NCBI RefSeq assembly: GCF_011516645.4
Contig: NZ_CP088285.1
Span: 5,350,501 to 5,414,500, forward strand
Origin: Bradyrhizobium septentrionale
GTDB lineage: Bacteria > Pseudomonadota > Alphaproteobacteria > Rhizobiales > Xanthobacteraceae
Direction: 5' to 3'
DNA: 64,000 nucleotides
Below, in pieces: positions 56,503 to 64,000 of this stretch. The position numbers were made by a program, and so were the translations under genes. Below the pieces are notes generated by a model. The model had not been told where the DNA came from, made no database searches, and was given only the letters and a program-made list of their open reading frames with translations. How positions within the stretch are numbered: the stretch's first letter is position 1; each line of letters begins with the position of its first letter.

Positions 56503-56790
56503 GTCGAACCTTTCTGTTGGCGATGGCCTTGAAGAGCGCGATCGCGATCCGACCGCGTTCCGTGATTTCGAAGCGAAGGGGTTTGCGGCCGCACTGCGCC
56601 ACGGCGCCGGCGATCAGGAGCGGCCGGATCATGACGAGCCGAGCTCGGCCGATGTCCGCGAATTGCCGTTGGGGTAAAGGCCGGAGTCGCGGCCGATCTC
56701 GAGCGCCGTCACCTCGCGGTCGGCGGCCAGGAGCCCGGCCAGTACCGCGGCCTCCCGCGGGTTCAGCGTCTGTCCGGCCGCCTCACCGCC
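56486..56790 (-). pseudogene. Winged-helix-like protein, frameshifted
   Basis: In two phases the minus strand gives LNPREAAVLAGLLAADREVT, ALEIGRDSGLYPNGNSRTSA, then LVMIRPLLIAGAVAQCGRKP and LRFEITERGRIAIALFKAIA, stopping at 56486-56488 within the next gene's start region. The pattern of two helices and a basic wing hints at DNA binding. The front end is not defined. Confidence 0.4.
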
Positions 56791-57053
56791 CCAACTCCTC
56801 CGGCGACCGGCCGACCCCGGACCCGGATCCAGTCCCGGCGCAGCGCCGCGACCGGCTGGACGAACGGGTGGCGCTCAAGCCGGGGCGATCCTCGCAGAGC
56901 GAAAACGCATCAAGCGCGACAGCATCGCAAACCGCCGCTTGCAGCATCAACTGCAGGCTGCTCAAACTCTACCCCCTGATGAGCCAGAGCCTCCCTTCTC
57001 GAAACGCGTGATCAGTTTCAAATCATCTGACGACGGACAATACGACATGCCGG

Positions 57054-57320
57054 TCACGAGCAATCCGGAAGACTCAGAAGATTGTCGGGAAGAAAATGAT
57101 TACTCTCGGTCTTTAGGTACTCGCGACCATCGTGTTTTTTGACGATCACCTTGACTGTCTTGCCCTGCTCAGTAGCATCGTAAGCGCTTTTGTCGTGTTT
57201 GACGTTTGCAATGGCTGTTTCTTCCGAATCTCGCCATGCTGAACCACCGACTGCTTGAATACGCCGATGGCGGTCTTGATGGTTAGGCAGCTTGGTAATG
57301 CAGGTGATACGGCGCGTCAT
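57054..57320 (-). CDS. DUF3892 family protein
   Basis: This is 88 residues from ATG 57320 with AGGAGTGAG upstream. It begins MTRRITCITKLPNHQDRHRR, continues with IQAVGGSAWR and KTVKVIVKKHDGREYLKTES, and ends NLLSLPDC, the complete DUF3892 pattern. The family is small, sporadic and of unknown function, often on mobile or accessory DNA. It appears intact. Confidence 0.78.
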   Translation of the reverse strand: MTRRITCITKLPNHQDRHRRIQAVGGSAWRDSEETAIANVKHDKSAYDATEQGKTVKVIVKKHDGREYLKTESNHFLPDNLLSLPDCS

Positions 57321-58543
57321 GGCTCACTCCTATTTCGTGAGCCAAGGCTTTGACCGTTAGCAGAACGGACTCATTATCCGGTTGCTTGGAAACGTTCAGA
57401 GCCCCGCCTCACGGGTTGAAAATTTGAATAAGTGGTCAGTGCGGGCGGGTTGCATTCACCCGGGCTTCCTCAGCTCGTATCTGCATCGTTGATTATGCCA
57501 GCGCGGATACACCAACTGGCCAGCCTTGCCGCACGACGTGCGTCATTATTGTCCAGACCAGCAGGACGGCGCTTAGACCGCAATGCCAATACAGATGCGA
57601 GCTGCGGTTGAATAGGAACGGAAGGGTGGTTGTCTGAACATGCGACTTCTTCTCTTGTCCCTTGACGCGAGCGGCGTACCCCTAATTCCATCGCGCGAGT
57701 TCTTTCTTTAGGCGTGCAAGCTTGGCGAACCGGTTCCGGATCGCGGCCTCACACTGCGCTTTAGCTCTCTCACGATTTCTCTCGTAGCTCGCCCGGCTTC
57801 CCCAGTTCGGCGTCGGCGCTTTGCGTGCAGGCTCGCGAACTCTTACGCGACAAGGTCTCGTCTGAGAATGCTGACCCGTTTGTTCAGTGCTCGGCGCAAC
57901 GTATTGCGCTCACATGTCGTCATCCTGCCAGCAGACCGCTCGGACACACAATCCATCATGACCCGTTGAATCTGGACTAGTGTCATACTTTCGATCTGGG
58001 CAATGCGTTTCTTAACTTCGGCGCGCAAGTTGGCAGTCTTTCAGACATCGTCAGATCCTGATGCTCCACGGAGTCCAGCCCAAAAGGCTACCGACGTTTG
58101 ACGGTACAGCATCAACATTGGATCGGGCTCCTACCTACTCTGGGGGGCGACCGGATCAAGTCAGAGGGACAGGCAAGAGCTCTATCGCGCCGAGCAGGAT
58201 GAAACCGACGCGACGGCTTACGCCATTCAAGGCTGCCGACCTCCAAGAGATAAATCGAAAGCACGACCTTCTGTTAGCCCGGCATTCAGGGCGCCGCATC
58301 CCACGCGGCCCACGACGGAACGATCATGACAAGTCGCTCTAATGAGCGTTGGTGCGTAACGGAGAATCCAAGGGGCGCTGCCAATTCAGAGACTGGCATT
58401 AACTCGACATTGCGTTTACAGCGGTAGCCTTGGTTTTCTCAAAAGTCTCACTCCCAAGGCGGCAAGAGTAACCGACAAGCAGCGCTCGTTTTCCAGCCGA
58501 ACCTGTATGCCCATTAGGCGGAGTGCCGGACTTCTTCCATACT
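57321..58543. other. 1.2-kb stretch with at most one weak small gene
   Basis: A minus-strand frame, 57843-58028, gives 61 basic residues (MRAEVKKRIAQIESMTLVQI … RRALNKRVSILRRDLVA) that could be a real small protein, but the start is TTG with no clear ribosome site. Another minus frame, 57470-57691, has no support. Nothing else is seen. Confidence 0.3.
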
Positions 58544-59152
58544 TCACTTGATCTGCTTTCCGGTTTCGTCGGCCACTTTGAGCGACAGGTCGGCGATCCG
58601 ACGGCTACCTTCCAGAGCAATTTCCACAGACTTCCGCACAATATCACTTTGTGCGGCTACAAATTCCTGAGGGGTCCGGCAGGTCCACAGCTCGCTGATG
58701 TAGTCCATGTTCTTCCCGACTTGATGCCGAACCATCTGGCTGTACTCTTGAGAAATTCCATTCATCACTTTGGCAGCAGCATTACTGGTGTGAAGGATCT
58801 TTTGCACGTTGCGCGCCGACCGTTCCGTTGCGTCTTTTGCCTGTTGCACCCCTTCTCCTGAGACCCCGAGCGTGCGACCAAGTTGCTCGGTAGAGCGTCC
58901 CACGGCTAAGGTCGTCGCTTCCAGGCCGATCCGCCATGCGTTCTGCACCGTCTCAACGTTCTGCTTAAGAAAGTTGGAAGTTGATCGGGCCGTTTCTTCT
59001 CCGGCTTGAGCGGCACCTTGCCCGACATGCGCAGTCTGATCAGCTGCAGCTTGTCCGGTACGGCTGGTCTGCTCGGCAGCCCGCTCGCCGGCACGGCGAG
59101 CTGCATCATCTGTCCCTGGTGTAGACTTGTCGTCCTGGCGTAAGTTTGCCAT
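58544..59152 (-). CDS. Phasin family protein
   Basis: This is 202 residues from ATG 59152 (GGAG upstream). After a polar, Ala/Gln-rich front (residues about 15-55, repeated A-rich helices) the phasin core follows: LKQNVETVQNAWRIGLEATT, SRNVQKILHTSNAAAKVMNG-like heptads, WTCRTPQEFVAAQSDIVRKS and SRRIADLSLKVADETGKQIK. Phasins coat polyhydroxybutyrate granules. It is intact, unlike phaB and phaC at 18-25 kb, and could serve granules made by enzymes encoded elsewhere. Confidence 0.82.
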   Translation of the reverse strand: MANLRQDDKSTPGTDDAARRAGERAAEQTSRTGQAAADQTAHVGQGAAQAGEETARSTSNFLKQNVETVQNAWRIGLEATTLAVGRSTEQLGRTLGVSGEGVQQAKDATERSARNVQKILHTSNAAAKVMNGISQEYSQMVRHQVGKNMDYISELWTCRTPQEFVAAQSDIVRKSVEIALEGSRRIADLSLKVADETGKQIK

Positions 59153-59339
59153 GCTTGTTCTCCATTTTCTGCGAGTTCCTGACTTGCGTAGCACCGTCAA
59201 TTGCACTTTTCAGGTCCTTCTGGCCTTATGTTCAGGACAGGTTTCTTCCAAAACGGCTCTACTTACTTAGCTGAGAACTGAGAACAGCGAACCTACTAAT
59301 TCTAGCACACAGTGATTATGGCTTTGGAAGTGGGCGGAT

Positions 59340-59700
59340 AGACGCGGCCCTGACCCCGGTCGCGGCCACCAGCACGAGATCGTCGCCGGGATGCAACCCG
59401 TCGATTTGGACCACCAGAAGGTCGAGCGCGGACAGATCCGCAGCCATGAAGTCCCAGCATCAGTTCATCGCCCAGCGACCGAGCCGTTCCTCATGCGCGG
59501 CCGTTTCCCAGCTCGGGATCGTGACCTCGCGGCCCTTCGCCCCTGACCCGCGGGCGCGCGCGCGAGAAGTTGCCGAAGATCGAGGCTCTTTTCGCGGGTG
59601 CCGAAAGGGCCGGAGAGCGGGCTCGCGGCGGAAGCGGCGCTGAAACGTGTGAAGGAGCGTTTTGACGCAACTTGGTCGGCAAGATCCCTCAAATTGAGAT
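59340..59700 (-). mobile_element. IS256-type transposase remnant
   Basis: In broken phases the minus strand gives GREVTIPSWETAAHEERLGR, then ADLSALDLLVVQIDGLHPGD and DLVLVAATGV, which match the N-terminal and first-Asp regions of IS256-type transposases of another subgroup than the one at 22.4 kb. The middle and 3' parts are deleted. Confidence 0.6.
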
Positions 59701-60229
59701 GCGGTTCTTAATGCCGGATCAATGGTCGCGCCATCTGTTTCTCCTTGTGCCGGCGTTATGGCATGAAGCCCTATCGCTATTATCGACAGCGGCGCAACAC
59801 GGTCATGGTTCGCGCACGCAACCGGATCCTCGATCAAGTTCTGTGGCCGGAGTTCTCCGAGCTTGACCAGGCCCTGCAGGCCTATCTTCATCAAGTGACG
59901 TTGCGCGTGATCCGCGATGAGGTCTTTGCCGACGCGAGTGAGGCGCAGTAGATTCCGGAGGCGCTACCACCGAACTGATGGATGCGGTTAGGGCGGAAGG
60001 CTTGCTTTGCTTTTATCCAAGCCCGCGATTCGTCGATCGTCGCCATCAGCCGAGCTGAGGCCGTTCAAGCTTTGAAGTTCCACTGCATGAGCTGGTCGAT
60101 GACGACATTGCCGATGCAATAGGGTCTCAAGATTAATACTGAATTGTAAGGCACCAAAAGTTAGTTGCGTTTCGATTTTGACTCGCGCGTTCAGCGCATC
60201 CTGTCAAGATGTTGGCTGGAGATAGTCCT
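59701..60229. other. Stretch without a recognised gene
   Basis: A plus frame, 59745-59951, ends LDQALQAYLHQVTLRVIRDE but has no known family and no ribosome site. The rest looks like joined fragments. Confidence 0.25.
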
Positions 60230-60315
60230 CGCCGCGAAAGCCGGCCGTACGCCTCACCGATGAGAAGCAGTATTTTGTCTCTGAATCTTCGGTCTATCGG
60301 CTGTTGACGGCGAAG
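60230..60315 (+). mobile_element. IS3-family OrfB fragment
   Basis: A short frame reads KPAVRLTDEKQYFVSESSVY RLL in two adjoining pieces, the piece of IS3-family OrfB just before the DDE domain. It breaks off where the effector remnant begins. Confidence 0.5.
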
Positions 60316-60349
60316 CGCGCAGGCACATGCACCATGCTGTCTTGGCCCT

Positions 60350-62419
60350 CTTTATTCCCAGGATGCTCCCCTTGTTTTGGGGCTTGAGAAGGCCCTCATC
60401 AAGGGCGGGGCCGCCGAAGGCACCGCCAAGGACTATGTACGTACTCTTCTCAGCTTTGGCCACTGGCTCTTCGCAAATAACAAAAAGGCCATTTTTGCTC
60501 GGCTTGACGACGAAGAGCCACTGACTGAAGATGCGCGCGAGTTCATCGGAAAGGGTAATCCCTGGAAACTTCTTACGGCAATAGTTCATCTCCGAACCTC
60601 GCAGTCGACGGGCGGAGTCGTTCCGATCGCAGGCCGCGCTGAGCTAAATCCTCATCCCCAGGACGCGGCACTCATCAAAGAGTACAAAAACGAAGTAGCG
60701 GCAGATACCGGCACGAGGGATGCAACTGCTCTTCGCAGTTTCAGTGACTACCTGCATGAAAACAACAAGAAGGGCATTGCTGGTCGGCTTTCAGGCAAGG
60801 CGTTGGATGGAGAGGTCAAGAGCTATAAGAAGGACGCCGGTGGTAACCGGGGGATCGGTGCCGCACTGGCTCATCTCCGGAAATCGTCGGCCGGCGCTAA
60901 GGCGATGGAACTCGAGCGCCATATTGATCCCGAAGACGCGGCCCTGAAGGAGTCGAGGCAGGTCGGCGACGCCGCTGCGCAGCACAGTGCGACCCAGAAA
61001 GCTGGCAGTTGGCCAGAGGAGTTGCTTCCAGCGGAAGGCCATGATCAGGATTTGCTTTTGGGGCTGATGGACGAACCCGGCCGTCGTCCTCGGCGCCGCA
61101 ACCGGCTCAGTCAACTGGGATTGCGATACGGCACGACAAGCGGCGTCTTCATTCCGAGGATGCTCCCATTATTTTGGGGCTTGAGAAGGCCCTCATCAAG
61201 GGCGGGTTCACCAAACCCGTCGCCAAGCAGTACGTAAGTTCTCCTCTTAGCTTTAGCCGTTGGCTTTTCGCAAAAGAAAAACCGAGCATTCTTGCTCGGT
61301 TCGACAATAAGTCGCTGGCCGATGGCGGTGAGGTGCTCGAGTTCACCGGACAGGGTAATCCAAAGAGACTCCTTCAGGCAATCGACCATCTCCGGACCTT
61401 CCGGTCGACGGGCGGAGTGCCGATCTCACGACGCGCTAAGCTGAATCCTCACCCCCAGAACGTGGCCCCATCAATCCCGAAGACGCGGTACTGATGGATC
61501 CGAGGCGCGTCGACGCCGCCGCTGCGCAGCACAGCGCGTCGCAGGAAACTGGCAGTCGGCCAGAGGAGCTTCCCGCGGAAGGCCGCGATCAGGATTTGCT
61601 TTTGGGACTGATGGACGAACCCGGCCCGTCGTCATCTCTCGAGCCAGCCGCGCGCCACGACCAGGCACCGGATCCCGGAGAGCCCGACCGCCAGCACTCC
61701 TCGGACAAGTTGAGGGGTGCACTTGCGAGGAGCAACTTCCTGCCAAGCGAGGAGGTCCTCATCAACGATGAGCATGACACAGCTGAGTTGAGGCCAGCGA
61801 AGAGGCCGAGGACTCTAGACAATCTGCACGGCCTTCCAGCGAGCGGCAGCTGAGCGAGATCGCCAATTCAGGCGGTCGCCTGCTGACGTCGGTGGCCCCC
61901 ACCCATCAACAGGGTGCATCGCCATGGCAGGCGCAGCCGATGATGCAGGCGAGCGGCTACGAAGATGCCACGGCGCCGCATGCGGTCGCGACGTACGCCG
62001 AGGACGCCGCTGCGCAGCACAGCGCGCCGCAGGGAGCTGTCAGTCGGCCATTGGTCCTCCCGGAAGGTTACGATCACGATCTGCGTTTGATGGTGGGAGA
62101 TGTCCCACCGTGGCCCGGGGTTCCTCCTGAGCAGGCGCAGGACATAGTCCAAGCTGGACGGCAGCAACCTGCGTGGTCCGCCTCGACCTGGTCGCTGCAG
62201 ATGCCGCTCGACTTTGATTTGAGTATGTGGCCGACCTTGGAAGCATCGCCAACGCACTCTGCCAGGGCTCGCTCAGACGCTTACGGCGGTCTTGAGGTGT
62301 CGTTTATTGCTCTTCCGCGAAGCAACAACAAGGATGCAGAACATCTCGCAGGTAGGCTGGACTTACCATGTCGAAGGCCGAGCATAACCTTGAACCGGTA
62401 CCCCACGGGCAATTCGTGA
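60350..62419 (+). pseudogene. Repeat-rich type III effector remnant (NopD/Bel2-5-like)
   Basis: At least three frameshifts separate the parts. Two long units start with the same DNA, one at about 60360 and one at about 61160 (APLVLGLEKALIKGG and APIILGLEKALIKGG). The first unit contains ALRSFSDYLHENNKKGIAGR and AALAHLRK, the repeat type of rhizobial Ulp1 effectors. A motif AAAQHSA with LP-EG-D-DL occurs three times (60970, 61512, 62003). A basic stretch RPAKRPRTLDN near 61800 could be a nuclear-localisation signal. The protease domain and N-terminus are absent. Confidence 0.65.
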
Positions 62420-62570
62420 GCGAAACAAACAAACGACCACAGGCGCTAAAGTCGAAAAAATATGCGAGATGATCTGTCGCGCGCTGTCCTTGCTTCCGCT
62501 GTAGCGAGGAGCTTGCGCGGCGGCAAATGCAAGAACCGGCTCGGTAGGACTAACTGAAAAGCCTAATTGC

Positions 62571-63077
62571 GATCGATGATGAGAGGGAGCGAAGCAAGCC
62601 AGTGCGATCCATCGCCGCCGGCCGCTGTCCGATGGGATTTGAGCAGAACAGCGGCCAGGCTCTCGCCAAGCTCCGGCCCGAAAGAATCTTGCGCGGCCAA
62701 GTAATCGAGCGTCTTAGGTTCGTCGAACCGAACCATTTCGACGGCCCATTCGACAACCGGTCCGGTCCCTCCGATTGCCGGACCATCGCGCCCGCGTATG
62801 ATTGGCACCATCCCGCGGTAGATGGAGGGGCGTAGAGCTTGTTGATGGCAATCTCATCCTCGCAAGCGCGCCGCCGCTTCTCCAATGTCGAGTAGTCGAG
62901 ATAGGGAAGCTTGACCGCTCGCTTGACCTTCAAGACGCGCGAAGGTTCGAGAAAGACGATCGAACAATGGGTGTCGATCCGTTGCACTGGCACGTTCGGC
63001 GGGCCAGAGCCGGCCAGGAACGACAATGCGGCGGCCTGGCCTGCCTCGTCCGCGTCGGTCGATGATGCCGGCGTCAT
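62571..63077 (-). pseudogene. Second copy of the phosphotransferase/AAA gene, 5' part
   Basis: The sequence is near-identical to 28180-28663: DTHCSIVFLEPSRVLKVKRA and YLDYSTLEKRRRACEDEIAI, with the same frameshift after INK-YAPP. It stops after about 170 codons, where the copy ends. Confidence 0.75.
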
Positions 63078-63250
63078 CACGGTTTCAGAACGGCTGCGCC
63101 GACGAGCTTGCCGTCGCGCAGGTGGGCTAGAGCGTCATTCGCCTGATCCAACGGGAATACGGCGACGTGTGTCCGGATACCAACTTTCGCCGCAATCGTG
63201 AGAAAGTCGGCGCCATCCTGCCGACAGAGACGATCTGCCGTTCACCCCAA
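63078..63250 (-). pseudogene. Second copy of adh, 3' remnant
   Basis: Minus-strand phases give WGERQIVSV, then IRTHVAVFPLDQANDA and [17 protein letters not shown] before the stop, the last 55 residues of the alcohol dehydrogenase at 28663-29646 with a small deletion. Everything upstream of that in the gene is gone. Confidence 0.72.
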
Positions 63251-63334
63251 TCAACGACAAGGCGCTGGCGTTGCCACCGCTCGACATGAACCTGGCGCAC
63301 GACCTGGTGAGTCGGACACGGGTCTCGCGACCCG
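63251..63334 (+). pseudogene. 84-bp fragment of the acyl-CoA synthetase gene
   Basis: This matches 32245-32325 almost base for base (ALALPPLDMNLAHDLVSRTR in translation). It is joined directly to adh on one side and to the hypothetical gene on the other, showing two deletions. Confidence 0.72.
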
Positions 63335-63712
63335 ATAGGGATGCATGCCGTCCGCCTCGTGGATTGAGACATATTCGCCGATCCGAAAGCGCTCGTTGCC
63401 GAAATGATATCCGGCTTCATCGGCGGCTGCGCCGGCGACGTCGTAGTGGAAGCGCGAGCTGTCGCTCGGTCCGCGCACAAGGTGGCCAAGCTGATCGCCT
63501 TCGGCGGGTCGTTGTCGAACGACGCGGCAGGCCTCGCGATGCGCTTTCCAGGTCTCGACATCGATTCGCGATGCTGTGTCTAGCGGGGCGACGATGATAT
63601 AGCCGATCGCGGAGGCGCCCTCGGGGTAATCATGCTCGCGTGCACGTTCGAGCCGGACCAATGAGTGCGGCAACGCAGTGTTTTGCAGAGGTTTGAAAGC
63701 CGCACGATTCAT
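63251..63712 (-). CDS. Second copy of the 33.1-kb hypothetical gene, C-terminus replaced
   Basis: From ATG 63712 (MNRAAFKPLQNTALPHS) it follows the copy at 33111-33521 closely up to ADGMHPYRV; the native last residues are lost and the frame reads on through the synthetase fragment to 63251. The frame is open, so a product may be made. No domain is recognised. Confidence 0.5.
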   Translation of the reverse strand: MNRAAFKPLQNTALPHSLVRLERAREHDYPEGASAIGYIIVAPLDTASRIDVETWKAHREACRVVRQRPAEGDQLGHLVRGPSDSSRFHYDVAGAAADEAGYHFGNERFRIGEYVSIHEADGMHPYRVARPVSDSPGRAPGSCRAVATPAPCR

Positions 63713-63786
63713 CGAAATCTCCCTGAGCGCGCCCGGTGCTGTCGGCCAAAACGTGCCAAATCGTAAGCCTTCGGCCCGCAAAGCCG

Positions 63787-63800
63787 TTGATTTGCGTCAA
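63787..63800. promoter_or_regulatory. FixK/FNR-type palindrome (second copy)
   Basis: TTGATTTGCGTCAA is identical to the site at 33597-33610 and lies in the same relation to its two flanking genes. Confidence 0.72.
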
Positions 63801-63894
63801 GAACGTCCTCGAGGCCGTTGAAGCCAATTGCGTTGTGTCAAACACCGTTGCCGCCAGCCTCCTATGCCTGATCGGTGAACTCGGAGTTGGTCCC

Positions 63895-64000
63895 TTGCTT
63901 GACGTACCGGCATTGACAGTGAACGCAGACGATCCGCACGTGCTCACCGCATGCGGGGCCTGGAACGTTGCCAATGTCGAGCAGTTGGAACAGCTGTGCG
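63895..64000 (+). CDS. Second MlaE/STAS permease gene, 5' end only
   Basis: From TTG 63895 the product (LLDVPALTVNADDPHVLTAC, then GAWNVANVEQLEQLC) is the same STAS-domain start as at 33706. It runs off the window. A one-base indel just upstream relative to the first copy helps define the start. Confidence 0.65.
   Translation, partial: MLDVPALTVNADDPHVLTACGAWNVANVEQLEQLC

Noticed and set aside
1..64000. CRISPR array, rRNA genes, replication origin or riboswitch
   Set aside because: No regularly spaced direct repeats, no rRNA-like sequence and no recognisable riboswitch core were seen.

Overview
The window reads as an accessory region of a Bradyrhizobium-like alphaproteobacterium. It is GC-rich, carries a FixK-type regulator with FixJ-like promoter elements and many FNR/FixK palindromes, has rhizobial-type insertion sequences (IS), and contains pieces of type III effector genes of the NopD/Bel2-5 (Ulp1 protease) kind. 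The genus is an inference from these families; no rRNA or core marker gene is present.

Region 1 (about 0.8-40.4 kb) is a low-oxygen gene cluster. Twelve 14-bp palindromes of the form TTGAN6TCAA lie mostly 53-96 bp upstream of genes for CBS and CBS-BON proteins, universal stress proteins, a DUF2892 protein, a Mg-type P-ATPase, OpgC, PhaB/PhaC, a Zn alcohol dehydrogenase, an ADP-forming acyl-CoA synthetase with GNAT domain, an Mla-type ABC transporter, phosphoketolase and acetate kinase. The fixK gene at 15.2-15.9 kb probably controls them. The logic would be hypoxic carbon overflow: phosphoketolase, acetate kinase and acyl-CoA synthetase handle acetyl-phosphate, acetate and acetyl-CoA, PhaB/PhaC (with the phasin at 58.5 kb) store carbon as polyhydroxybutyrate, and the CBS and Usp proteins sense energy state.

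The cluster is visibly decaying. IS66, IS1380, an ISNCY-like element, IS256 and an IS5-like element sit inside usp, the P-type ATPase, phaC (twice) and an aminoglycoside-phosphotransferase/AAA gene. IS66, IS1380 and IS256 have exact target duplications that let the host reading frame be rebuilt. Many other genes carry single-base frameshifts. fixK, xfp, ackA, the Mla genes, adh, one usp and two simple CBS genes remain open.

Region 2 (40.4-53.8 kb) is symbiosis-island-like: a truncated LOG gene joined to an effector-domain fragment, a Ulp1/C48 protease effector, decayed phosphonate genes (PEP mutase and nucleotidyltransferase), a tyrosine-recombinase stub, IS110, a tRNA-Gly-like gene, a broken outer-membrane protein, a methyltransferase and an IS630 element with a TA target duplication.

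Region 3 (53.8-59.2 kb) begins with tRNA-Glu and a serine-type tRNA, followed by small tightly packed minus-strand genes (HD domain, small membrane proteins, winged-helix-like, DUF3892) that look like phage or integrative-element cargo, then a phasin gene.

Region 4 (59.3-64 kb) holds IS remnants, a broken repeat-rich effector gene, and a second, internally deleted copy of the 27.6-34 kb segment that runs off the window end.
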